Origin: an uncultured Faecalibacterium sp.
GTDB lineage: Bacteria; Bacillota; Clostridia; Oscillospirales; Ruminococcaceae
Length of the DNA: 64,000 bases
Assembly: GCA_937907025.1 (NCBI GenBank)
Contig: CALESJ010000006.1
Span: 62,001-126,000 of the forward strand
Reading direction: 5' to 3'
Of this stretch, positions 34,474 to 41,875 are shown one piece after another. Both the position numbers and the translations under genes were made by a program. Positions within the stretch are counted from its first letter, which is position 1, and each line of letters starts with the position of its first letter. Under the pieces are notes generated by a model that was not told the origin of the DNA, ran no database searches, and was given only the letters and a program-made list of their open reading frames with translations.

Positions 34474-35735
34474 GAGGGTTTGATCTGCTGGACAAGATGG
34501 GGCTGATTGCCCCCGCTTATGTAGAAGCGGCGGAAGCACAGCCCAGGCGGCGGTCCCCTGTCTGGCTGAAATGGGGCATCGCAGCGGCCTGCCTGGCCTT
34601 GCTGGGCATTCTGGGCGCCGGGCTTTTGTCCCAAAATGCCCCGGAAACTGCCCCAGCCACCACCGCCGCCCCCACCCGGGACCCCGACCTGCCTCTGCTG
34701 ACCCTGCCGGACGCCCTGAGCGGCGGTATGGGCTTTGAGGGCCTGATGGCCTACGACATCTCGGAACTGGTAAACAACAATCCCTGGACCGAAGAGATGA
34801 ACCTGACCACCCTGCCCGTGTACCGCAACCCCATCACCTACGAAACCCCGTTCCACATGCCCGTCGGCACCGACCCGGACGCCATGCGTGCTTTGCTGCT
34901 GGATGTTGCCGGACGGTTCGGACTGAAAGAAGCCGATTTGACCATCACCGACAACGCCTACGACGAACAGCACAAAGCCGCCATTCTGGAACAGATGGAA
35001 CAGGCAGGGATTACCGACGTACCGGAGGACTACTTTGCCCCCACCCGGCTCATGGCCGAGGGGGACGAAGCATCCATTGACGTGGACCTGAATATGGTTG
35101 CCGCCATCTGGTTCGAACCGGCGTTGCCCCTGCCGGAGGGATATTCTCTCTCCTTGCGGGCTTCCAGTGAGGAACTGGCCCACACCGCCGAATACCTGTC
35201 GACCGCCTACGCGGACGTACTGGGCATGGAACAGCCGATGGTGAACATTGACGGAGGCAGTTACACCTTTTCCGGGGAGCTGAGTGGATATGTCCTCTCC
35301 TTCTATGAGGGCTCCGGCAGCGACACCGACCGGATTTTGGCCTACAATTTCCGGCAGGTGAGTTTCTATGGAAATGATGAGGACGAACTGGACCTGGTGC
35401 GATTCCGGAATCCCGATCTGAGCCAAAAGCTGGGGGATTATCCCGTCATCACCGCTGCCCAAGCCCGGCAACTGCTGACCGAAGGGCACTACCTGACCAC
35501 CGTCCCCTGTGAAATGCCGGGCGAGGACTATATCCGCAAGGTAGAGCTCATCTATCGCACCGGCACCGAAGATGAATGCTGGATGCCATACTACCGTTTC
35601 TGGGTGGAGGTGGACGACGTCCCGGAAGCATCGGACCAGGACCCCGACCTGAAAACCTACGGTGCCTACTATGTGCCCGCTGTGACGGAGGAATACCTCA
35701 CGGACTTGCCCCTTTGGGACGGAAGTTTCAACTGA
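34470..35735 (+). CDS. Single-pass membrane protein, possible anti-sigma factor
   Basis: A 421-residue protein with a short cytoplasmic N-terminus (about 30 residues, MRGFDLLDKMGLIAPAYVEAAE), one membrane span (about residues 34-53) and a large extracytoplasmic domain that I do not recognise. The start codon overlaps the sigma gene stop (ATGA), implying coupled translation and partnership. Membrane partners of clostridial ECF factors often have this layout, but no zinc-finger (HxxxCxxC) anti-sigma motif is present. The outer domain is rich in acidic and aromatic residues. Confidence 0.65.
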   Translation: MRGFDLLDKMGLIAPAYVEAAEAQPRRRSPVWLKWGIAAACLALLGILGAGLLSQNAPETAPATTAAPTRDPDLPLLTLPDALSGGMGFEGLMAYDISELVNNNPWTEEMNLTTLPVYRNPITYETPFHMPVGTDPDAMRALLLDVAGRFGLKEADLTITDNAYDEQHKAAILEQMEQAGITDVPEDYFAPTRLMAEGDEASIDVDLNMVAAIWFEPALPLPEGYSLSLRASSEELAHTAEYLSTAYADVLGMEQPMVNIDGGSYTFSGELSGYVLSFYEGSGSDTDRILAYNFRQVSFYGNDEDELDLVRFRNPDLSQKLGDYPVITAAQARQLLTEGHYLTTVPCEMPGEDYIRKVELIYRTGTEDECWMPYYRFWVEVDDVPEASDQDPDLKTYGAYYVPAVTEEYLTDLPLWDGSFN

Positions 35736-35756
35736 ACAGGCTGATTTTGTGGAAAG

Positions 35757-35792
35757 CAAAACCACCCGGACCAACTGGTCTGGGTGGTTTTT
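35757..35792. terminator. Bidirectional terminator between the sigma operon and the GH25 gene
   Basis: AACCACCCGGACCA pairs with TGGTCTGGGTGGTT; TTTTT follows on the plus strand and TTTT on the minus strand. Confidence 0.88.
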
Positions 35793-35817
35793 ATGGTTTA
35801 TGGGAACCTTGCAGGCA

Positions 35818-37857
35818 TCAGCCCAGGTTCATATCCACGTTGGCATTGATGCCCTTGACCTTGCCGGTGCTGGTGTACTGCCAGATGTTGTAGCTGTACG
35901 CAAAGTCCAGCGTATCGCGGTACTGGGCGATCCAGATGCGGTACTTGCTGATGTTGGCAAAGTTCAGGGAGTTGTAGAACCAGCTGGCGTAGGAGTAAAC
36001 ACCGGCGCTGTAACCGGCGTTGCGGATGGTTTCGCAGAAAGCCACAGCACAGGCGGTGCGCTGCGCGGCACTGATGCTGTCGGCACGGCCGGTATCGCCA
36101 GCCACCTTCTCGGTGTCATAGTAAACGCCACAGGGCAGGCCGTAGCCCTGGACCAGGCTCAGAACCATGCTGGCTTCTTCCACCGCTTCGGCCTCGTTCA
36201 CAGCCTGGCTGTAGAAGTAAACGCCAACCTTGATACCGGCTGCTGTCGCGCCCTGGATGTTGCGGCGGAAGGTGGAGTCTTCCACCAGTGCGCCGCTGCC
36301 GTAGCCACGGTAACCGCAGCGGATGATGGCAAAGGTAATGCCGTCAGCCTTGACAGCGTTCCAGTCGATAGTGCCCTGGAACTTGGAAACGTCGATGCCG
36401 CGTTCCTTCTGGCCCAGAACACCGGAGGCGCTGAAGGTGTACACATTGCCGTTGATGACCTGCGTACCGGTAACCGGCTGATGGGTTGCAGGATCGTAAT
36501 AGTACTCCTTGCCGTCAATGTTCTGCCAGCCAGTGTACTCATAGATGGTTTCGGTCTTCACATCCACCGCAAAGCCGTAGTCCTTCAGCTTGCTGGCTTC
36601 AATCTGGTCGGGCCAGCTGGCATCCACCGGAGCCTTGGAAGGCGTGGGTGTGGGTGTGGCAGTGGGGGTCGGAGTAGGCGTAGCCGTCGGGGTGGGGGTC
36701 GGCGTAGCGGTCGGAGTAGGCGTCGGAGTGAGGGTCGGGGTAGCCGTCGGCGTCGGGGTGGGCGTTGCCGTCGGCGTCGGAGTCGGCGTCGTATCCGGGG
36801 AGGTGGTCACATCCGGATTTTCGGTGGGTGTGGTGCTGGTCGTGGGATCAGGCGTGGTGGTTTCTTCATCCAGCAGGACGGGAACATTTTCCTCTCCTTC
36901 GGCCAGAGGTACGATATTGGCTGCACCGGACAGGCCCAGCGGCAGAATGGACACGCTGCCCGGAACCACAGAGGCAGTACGGGCGCCGCTGTCACGGATG
37001 GCACCGGTCAGTTCCTGGGTGCCGTCCTTATACACAGGCTTGTAGCGGCTGACGGAACCGTCGGTCAGCATCAGGTAACCATCGCTGCTCAGGGTTGCCG
37101 TGTAGGTGGTCTTGGTGCCCACTTCCTTGGCCGAGCTCTCGGCATAGGTGACCGTATCGGTGATCTCTTCCGCAATGGGGGCACCGCCGCCTTCACCGTA
37201 AGCGGAGTCTTCCTGGCTTTCCACGACCTCGCTGGCCTGCACGATCTTATCCTTGACTGCCGCAATATCCGCCTTGTAGACGACCTTCTCGTTGACGGTC
37301 ACGGTCTGGGCTTCGGGCAGGACATAGCCCTCCGTTTCGGACACGGACACCGTGTAGTCACCGGGTTCCACATCTTCCGCCAGGGCTGTTCCGGTGGCGG
37401 TGTCCAGTTCGTATGTAGTTTCGTTGCCGTCCTTATCGGTGACCAGAACGTTCAGCGGAACGCCGGTCAGCGGCACACGGTCAGTTTCTTCGTTTTCTTC
37501 CCCGGAGGTTTCCCCCTCGGTCTTCTCGGGGGCGGTTTCCTCGGTGCCGGGCGCCGTCAGAGCGTAGAGCTGCACGCCGATATCCTGCTGCACCACCGTG
37601 ACTTCCATCTCGATCTGAGTCTGGGGTGTCGGCGTCGGTGTCGGTGTGGATTCCGGCGTGGCCATGGGGGTCACCACCGGCGTGGGGGTGGGTTGTGCGG
37701 AGTCAGCCGGTGCTACGCCGCTCAGCCCAGCCGCCATGGCACCGATGCCCAGGCTGGCACACAGCAGGACCGCCGTACCGCCGGCGATCAGCTTGTACAG
37801 GGGCAGGCGCGCCACCGCGCTGCCGGAAAAGTACTTCATAGGGTTCTTTTTTGCCAT
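35818..37857 (-). CDS. Secreted or membrane-anchored GH25 muramidase with Thr-Pro repeat linker
   Basis: A 679-residue protein. A membrane segment lies at about 22-44, with no clear signal cleavage site. Pro/Thr linker follows to residue 80, then a SpaA/prealbumin-like segment (127-195). Residues 357-407 are a TPTPTPTA repeat. Residues 443-482 form a single wall-binding-like repeat (GWQNIDGKEYYYDP). The GH25 catalytic domain (487-679) has GIDVSKFQGTIDW, IIRCGYRG, VYYDTEK (D581, E583) and IWQYTSTG. GH25 enzymes cut MurNAc-GlcNAc bonds, so it likely remodels the cell's own wall or attacks rivals. It has its own promoter. Confidence 0.9.
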   Translation of the reverse strand: MAKKNPMKYFSGSAVARLPLYKLIAGGTAVLLCASLGIGAMAAGLSGVAPADSAQPTPTPVVTPMATPESTPTPTPTPQTQIEMEVTVVQQDIGVQLYALTAPGTEETAPEKTEGETSGEENEETDRVPLTGVPLNVLVTDKDGNETTYELDTATGTALAEDVEPGDYTVSVSETEGYVLPEAQTVTVNEKVVYKADIAAVKDKIVQASEVVESQEDSAYGEGGGAPIAEEITDTVTYAESSAKEVGTKTTYTATLSSDGYLMLTDGSVSRYKPVYKDGTQELTGAIRDSGARTASVVPGSVSILPLGLSGAANIVPLAEGEENVPVLLDEETTTPDPTTSTTPTENPDVTTSPDTTPTPTPTATPTPTPTATPTLTPTPTPTATPTPTPTATPTPTPTATPTPTPSKAPVDASWPDQIEASKLKDYGFAVDVKTETIYEYTGWQNIDGKEYYYDPATHQPVTGTQVINGNVYTFSASGVLGQKERGIDVSKFQGTIDWNAVKADGITFAIIRCGYRGYGSGALVEDSTFRRNIQGATAAGIKVGVYFYSQAVNEAEAVEEASMVLSLVQGYGLPCGVYYDTEKVAGDTGRADSISAAQRTACAVAFCETIRNAGYSAGVYSYASWFYNSLNFANISKYRIWIAQYRDTLDFAYSYNIWQYTSTGKVKGINANVDMNLG
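36637..36789. repeat. Coding 24-bp tandem repeat, TPTPTPTA units
   Basis: Five full units of eight codons plus a partial one encode alternating Thr-Pro with Ala; one unit carries an extra TPTL. The third positions vary between units, so this is an ageing but still slippage-prone array. It separates the N-terminal part of the muramidase from its catalytic domain and is likely an extended, possibly glycosylated wall-spanning stalk. Confidence 0.9.
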
Positions 37858-37922
37858 TTCGATTCCTCTTCGTTTTCGATATACTCATGCAGATGCCTGC
37901 ACTTTATCAAGATACAGTTTTA

Positions 37923-37952
37923 ATAATACACGAATTGGGCGCACAATTTCAA
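37923..37952 (-). promoter_or_regulatory. Promoter of the GH25 gene
   Basis: TTGAAA (37947-37952), 18-nt spacer, TATTAT (37923-37928). The leader of about 60 nt is AT-rich. The rest of the 303-nt divergent gap (37858-38160) shows nothing else besides the plus-strand promoter. Confidence 0.7.
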
Positions 37953-38080
37953 GTCCAATCCCGCAGAAAGATGTAAAAATTTCGGCGTAATTGCGTCACT
38001 ATTTTCGCAATTTGTTCCACATTTTGGGGATTTTCATCGTTCGTGCGGGCATTTTGACCTATCTGTGGTATCCGTCAGGA

Positions 38081-38110
38081 TTGCCTTTGTGCGGGCAGGC
38101 GTGCTACAAT
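38081..38110 (+). promoter_or_regulatory. Promoter of the branching-enzyme gene
   Basis: TTGCCT (38081-38086), 18-nt spacer, TACAAT (38105-38110), about 50 nt before the start codon. Confidence 0.6.
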
Positions 38111-38160
38111 AAATCCGGCTCCACTGCGGGCAGACTGTACAGGAAAGGACGGGACCCTTC

Positions 38161-39873
38161 ATGCGGCCGGATGTGGCGGATTTTTACAGCGGCATCAGTT
38201 TTGACGCCTATCGCCTGCTGGGCGCACAGCCGGCCGGGCATGGCTGGCGTTTTACCGTCTGGGCCCCTCACGCCCGCCGGGTACAGGTAGTGGGCGATTG
38301 GAACCAATGGAATCTGTGGAGCGCGGTCGAGCTGGCCGCCTGCGAGGACGGACTCTGGCGCGGTATTGTCCCCGCTGCGCAAGAAGGCCAGCTATACAAA
38401 TACAACATTTTGGGACCGGACGGCAGCTGGCAGCTGAAGCCGGACCCCTTCGCCTTTGGGTACGAAGCCTTGCCCGGAACCGCCGGGCGGCTGCTGCGGC
38501 CTGTTTACGGCTTCACTGATGCAGAATGGCTGACCCAGCGTTGCTGGCTGCCGGATGTTCCTCTTAATATATATGAATTGCACGCTTCCAGCTGGCGGCG
38601 CCACTGGGACGGGCGGTATTATTCCGGTACAGAGTTGGCCGATGCGCTGATTCCCTATCTGCAGGCCCACAATTTCACCTGTGTGGAACTGATGCCCCTG
38701 GCTGAGTATCCTTTTGACGGCAGTTGGGGGTACCAGGGATGCGGGTACTTCGCCCCCACTGCCCGTCTGGGTGGTTTTTCCGGAGTTGCAGCCCTCATAG
38801 ACCGCCTGCACCAGGCAGGCATCGCCGTGCTGGCCGATTTTGTGCCGGTGCATTTTGCGCCTGACCCGGACCGCATGGCCCAATGGGACGGCGCTCCACT
38901 TTTTGAAGCCGGTCCCAGCGACTGGGGCAGCCTGCGTTTTGACCTGACCAGCGGACCGGTGCGCAGCTTTCTGCTGAGTGCGGCCGCCTTCTGGGTATAT
39001 GTTCTGCACTGCGACGGTCTGCGGGTGGATGCGGTGGGCCACGCACTCTACCGCCCCCAGGAGGCCGGCGAGGCTCTGGCCGCTGCCGAATTTTTCAAAA
39101 CGCTGACCGGCGGACTGCATGCCCGGTTCGGGCCGGTGTTTCTGGCTGCCGAGGATACCGCCGGGGCATTGAATGCCGCTGTCCCCACCGACCGCGGCGG
39201 CCTGGGATTTGACGCGGTGTGGGACAGCGCCTGGGCCCAGGACGTGCGGACCTTCTTTTCCGACCCGGCCGGCCGCAGGCATCATTTTGCCGCTCTGCTG
39301 CGGGACCCCGGCCCCGGCACTGCCGTCACCGCCTTGAGCCATGACGATAACACCTGGGACAGCGGGTCCGTCTGGTGGCAGATGCCCGGCAGCGGCGAGG
39401 AAAAATTCCGGCAGATGCAGCTGCTGTATCTGATGCAGTTCACCCGCCCCGGCCGTCCCCTGACATTTATGGGCGGCGAATTCGGCCAGCCTTTGGCCTT
39501 TGACCCTTATAAAGAAATGGACTGGGCCTGCCTGGGGCACCCCCTCCATTCTTCTATGGACAGTTACACCGCTTCCCTGGGTGGGCTGTTCACCACGCAC
39601 CCGGCCCTGCATCGTGGCTATTTTGCCTGGGTTCTGCGGGATTCCGAACGGCTGGGCATGGCTTATCTGCGGGAATGTGACAGCGAACGGCTGCTGTGTG
39701 TGTTCAACCTGGGTTCCTGCCCGCTGGAAACCGCTCCGGACAGCTGCGGTGCCCGGAAGGCTGAACCGTTGTTTGCTGCCGGACCGGCAGACAGCCAAAC
39801 GATGTGGGCGCAAAACGGACGTTTTCCCCTCTGCCTGCCGCCCATGAGCGGGGTTGTATACGCTCTGACTTGA
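38161..39873 (+). CDS. GH13 alpha-glucan branching enzyme homologue, short form
   Basis: A 570-residue protein with an N-terminal CBM48 (RFTVWAPHARRVQVVGDWNQW) and a GH13 barrel. Branching-enzyme regions are visible: DFVPVHF (226-232), GLRVDAVGHALY with nucleophile D290, AAEDT with acid E331, and ALSHDDN with H394 and D395; also TFMGGEFGQPLAFDP. The C-terminal beta domain is short. GlgB is usually 620-750 residues, so this is a compact, divergent member. No glgA, glgC or glgP is adjacent. Alternatives are an amylomaltase-like or maltooligosyl-trehalose hydrolase-like role; region IV (SHD plus MPG) favours branching. Confidence 0.8.
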   Translation: MRPDVADFYSGISFDAYRLLGAQPAGHGWRFTVWAPHARRVQVVGDWNQWNLWSAVELAACEDGLWRGIVPAAQEGQLYKYNILGPDGSWQLKPDPFAFGYEALPGTAGRLLRPVYGFTDAEWLTQRCWLPDVPLNIYELHASSWRRHWDGRYYSGTELADALIPYLQAHNFTCVELMPLAEYPFDGSWGYQGCGYFAPTARLGGFSGVAALIDRLHQAGIAVLADFVPVHFAPDPDRMAQWDGAPLFEAGPSDWGSLRFDLTSGPVRSFLLSAAAFWVYVLHCDGLRVDAVGHALYRPQEAGEALAAAEFFKTLTGGLHARFGPVFLAAEDTAGALNAAVPTDRGGLGFDAVWDSAWAQDVRTFFSDPAGRRHHFAALLRDPGPGTAVTALSHDDNTWDSGSVWWQMPGSGEEKFRQMQLLYLMQFTRPGRPLTFMGGEFGQPLAFDPYKEMDWACLGHPLHSSMDSYTASLGGLFTTHPALHRGYFAWVLRDSERLGMAYLRECDSERLLCVFNLGSCPLETAPDSCGARKAEPLFAAGPADSQTMWAQNGRFPLCLPPMSGVVYALT

Positions 39874-39897
39874 CTTTCTTACCAAATTGTGTATACT
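39870..39897 (+). promoter_or_regulatory. Promoter of the TPP riboswitch/thiT unit
   Basis: TTGACT (39870-39875), 16-nt spacer, TATACT (39892-39897). It overlaps the end of the branching-enzyme gene. Confidence 0.8.
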
Positions 39898-39913
39898 GTT
39901 TTTGGACATAAAA

Positions 39914-39990
39914 ACAGGGGCGCCGAAAGGCTGAGATCCGCAAGGAGTACCCTTTAACCTGATCCGGGTAATGCCGGCGTAGGGAGTTGA
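39914..39990 (+). ncRNA. TPP (THI element) riboswitch
   Basis: Contains the invariant pieces in order: ACAGGGGCGCC, AAAGGCTGAGA, ACCCTTTAACCTGATC, GGGTAATGCCGGCGTAGGGA. It begins about 15 nt after the predicted transcription start and precedes a terminator and the thiamine transporter, so thiamine pyrophosphate should repress thiT by early termination. Confidence 0.97.
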
Positions 39991-40019
39991 CGGGAATCAA
40001 TCCCATCATACGGAAACTC

Positions 40020-40066
40020 GCGCGCCCGCATGCAGGTTCTGCCTGCCGGGCGCGCTTCTTGTTTTT
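40020..40066 (+). terminator. Riboswitch-controlled terminator upstream of thiT
   Basis: GCGCGCCCG (40020-40028) pairs with CGGGCGCGC (40047-40055), with an inner GCAGG/CCTGC stem, followed by a TTCTTGTTTTT tract. It lies between the TPP aptamer and the thiT ribosome binding site. Confidence 0.88.
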
Positions 40067-40098
40067 ATGGACTATTGATCGTTTGAGGAGTGTTCCCC

Positions 40099-40659
40099 AT
40101 GTCCAAAACCACATCCAAGACCCGTATTCTGGTCGAGTGTGCCCTGATGATCGCGCTCGGCACAGTGCTGGCCAACATCAAAATCTTTGAGTTGGCCAAC
40201 GGCGGCTCCATCACCTTGTTCAGCATGGTGCCCTTTATCCTGGTATCCTTCCGGCACGGCGCCAAGTGGGGGCTGTTCACCGGCTTCGTCAACAGCCTGC
40301 TGCAGATGCTGCTGGGCTTCTACGCGCCGCCGGCTCCCGGTCTGCTGCCCCTGTTCGGTATGATCATGCTGGACTATGTGCTGGCTTTCACCCTGCTGGG
40401 TCTGGCCTGCGTGTTCGCCAAACCGTTCCACAACCGTCTGGTTGGCGTGGCTGTGGGTACGGCCATTGTCTGCGTTATCCGGTTCCTGTGCAGCTTCTTC
40501 TCCGGCGTGCTGATCTGGGGCAACCTGTCCGACGGCCTGCCCGCCTGGACGTACAGCCTGGGCTATAACGCCAGCTACATGCTGCCCGAAACCATCCTGA
40601 CCGTGGTGGCTGTGATCCTGCTGTACAAAGCTGCCCCCAAACTGTTTGCGGCTGAGTAA
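40099..40659 (+). CDS. thiT: ECF-type thiamine transporter S component ThiT
   Basis: A 186-residue polytopic S component with about six spans. Family marks are NGGSITLFSMVPFILVSFRHG, WGLFTGFVNSLLQMLLGFY and a C-terminal WTYSLGYNASYMLPE segment with the aromatic thiamine-binding residues. S components work with a shared EcfAA'T module that is not in this window. The ATG at 40099 has a GAGGAG site 8 nt upstream; the GTG at 40090 lacks one. TPP riboswitch control supports thiamine as ligand. Confidence 0.94.
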   Translation: MSKTTSKTRILVECALMIALGTVLANIKIFELANGGSITLFSMVPFILVSFRHGAKWGLFTGFVNSLLQMLLGFYAPPAPGLLPLFGMIMLDYVLAFTLLGLACVFAKPFHNRLVGVAVGTAIVCVIRFLCSFFSGVLIWGNLSDGLPAWTYSLGYNASYMLPETILTVVAVILLYKAAPKLFAAE

Positions 40660-40696
40660 TTTCCTTTATTATAATAGAACGTTTATCCTCCGTTTG

Positions 40697-40727
40697 GCCG
40701 GTGCGCTCCGTGTGCACCGGCTTTTTT
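40697..40727 (+). terminator. Terminator of thiT
   Basis: GCCGGTGC/GCACCGGC (40697-40704, 40714-40721) then TTTTTT. Confidence 0.88.
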
Positions 40728-40742
40728 CATGCCAGGCCGGAC

Positions 40743-40771
40743 TTGCGGCATCGGTTTGCAGATGGTACCAT
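40743..40771 (+). promoter_or_regulatory. Candidate promoter of the AlkD-like gene
   Basis: TTGCGG (40743-40748), 17-nt spacer, TACCAT (40766-40771), after the thiT terminator and 28 nt before the start codon. The match is only fair. Confidence 0.4.
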
Positions 40772-40798
40772 AATACCAACAGGAAAGGAGCTTCCGCC

Positions 40799-41524
40799 AT
40801 GCCGTACCCCCAAAAAGAAATTCTGGCCCGTCTGCAGGACATGGCCGAGCCGGAATACGCCCGGTTTTCCGCTTCTCTCATCCCGGACCCGCCGCCGATT
40901 CTGGGGGTGCGCCTGCCCAAGTTGCGGGCACTGGCCAAAGAGCTGGCCAAGGCCCTGCCACGGGAACCCGCTCTTTGGCAGGCACTGGAAGGGCCGTACC
41001 TGGAACAGGCCCTGCTCCACGGTATGCTGTTGGGTGCCGCCAGGCTGCCTGACGAGGAACGCATGGAACAGCTGGAACGCTTTTTGCCCCGGGTAACGAA
41101 CTGGAGCATCTGCGATTCCACCGCGGTTTCCTGCAAATGGATGGCCAAAACACCGGATGTCTGGCTGCCCTGGCTCACCGCCCTGGCCCGCCGCAACGAA
41201 GAATTTCCCGCCAGGTTTGGTATCGTCTGCCTGCTGGACCACTTCACCTCCACACCGGAAGGACGCCGCACCACCCTGGACGCCTGTACCGCTGCCCGCT
41301 GTCCGGCTCTGTATACCCGGCTGGGCATCGCCTGGGCGGTGAGCATCGCTGCGGTGAAGGAACCCGAATTGGGAATTGCCTACCTGCAAAAGGATACGTT
41401 GGATGACTTCACCCACAACAAGGCCATCCGCAAAATCTGTGAAAGCCTGCGCAGCACACCGGCCTATCGTACCCGTGTGCGGGCGCTGCTGCGACCGACG
41501 GAAAAAGGCCGAAACGGTCGTTAA
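40799..41524 (+). CDS. DNA alkylation repair protein, AlkD-like HEAT-repeat glycosylase family
   Basis: A 241-residue all-helical protein of the AlkD family (PF08713), whose members remove cationic alkyl bases from DNA with a HEAT-repeat groove. Visible marks are GVRLPKLRALAKELAK, the VTNWSICDSTAVSCKWMAK region with the conserved Trp/Asp, and the C-terminal DDFTHNKAIRKICESLR. Many members have unproven activity. The ATG at 40799 has an AGGAAAGGAG site; the frame is open further upstream across the thiT terminator, which is not coding. Monocistronic. Confidence 0.85.
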   Translation: MPYPQKEILARLQDMAEPEYARFSASLIPDPPPILGVRLPKLRALAKELAKALPREPALWQALEGPYLEQALLHGMLLGAARLPDEERMEQLERFLPRVTNWSICDSTAVSCKWMAKTPDVWLPWLTALARRNEEFPARFGIVCLLDHFTSTPEGRRTTLDACTAARCPALYTRLGIAWAVSIAAVKEPELGIAYLQKDTLDDFTHNKAIRKICESLRSTPAYRTRVRALLRPTEKGRNGR

Positions 41525-41539
41525 ACTTCTGACATATCA

Positions 41540-41582
41540 AAACCCCCGGTTTGGCAAAATAACCAAATCGGGGATTTTTTTG
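41540..41582 (+). terminator. Terminator after the AlkD-like gene
   Basis: AAAACCCCCGGTTTGG pairs with CCAAATCGGGGATTTT, with a T8 tract. Confidence 0.88.
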
Positions 41583-41875
41583 TTAAAAACTGCCCGGTCT
41601 GCGCAGGAACATAAAACTGAAAAAAGTTGATTTTCTTATGAAAAAGGTTGAAAAAAAGTTTCAGCTTTTCCATTTTCCGGGATTTCATCCCATTTATACG
41701 GAAATTTTATTCCGACGGAAAATCATTTTTTCGTCATTCCGCCAATTTCGAGGTAAACATCTTTCATTTTTGTGACAAATATGTTAATATACATTTAACA
41801 AGCTGTTCAGTGGTCAGGAACCAGTGTCCAGTGAACAGGATTGGAACGCTTCCATATTTTAGGAGGAATGCTTTT
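41583..41875 (+). promoter_or_regulatory. AT-rich control region of nagE with palindromes
   Basis: About 290 nt, much richer in A+T than its surroundings. It holds: ATTTTCCG/CGGAAAAT (41672-41679, 41716-41723); GGGAT/ATCCC (41679-41683, 41687-41691); a candidate extended -10 promoter TTTCAT-17-TAATAT (41762-41767, 41785-41790) with TG before the -10; and an imperfect 13-nt palindrome CTGTTCAGTGGTC/GTCCAGTGAACAG (41803-41815, 41826-41838) just after the predicted start. The last could be an operator or an RNA antiterminator hairpin. An AGGAGG site precedes nagE. No gene is visible. Confidence 0.55.

Noticed and set aside
36637..36789. Short regular repeats as a CRISPR array
   Set aside because: The units are contiguous 24-bp coding repeats without spacers, in frame with the muramidase.
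35749..37923. A 724-codon plus-strand frame opposite the GH25 gene
   Set aside because: Antisense shadow. Its repetitive Gly/Arg stretch only mirrors the Thr-Pro repeat.
40646..40675. TTGCGG-18-TATAAT as a promoter for the AlkD-like gene
   Set aside because: The thiT terminator at 40697-40727 lies directly downstream and would stop it; the later candidate at 40743-40771 is more sensible.
41648..41875. N-terminal extension of NagE by 76 residues
   Set aside because: The open frame runs through the AT-rich control region; the AGGAGG site and family N-terminus (MKFLQKLGKALMLPV) fix the start at 41876.
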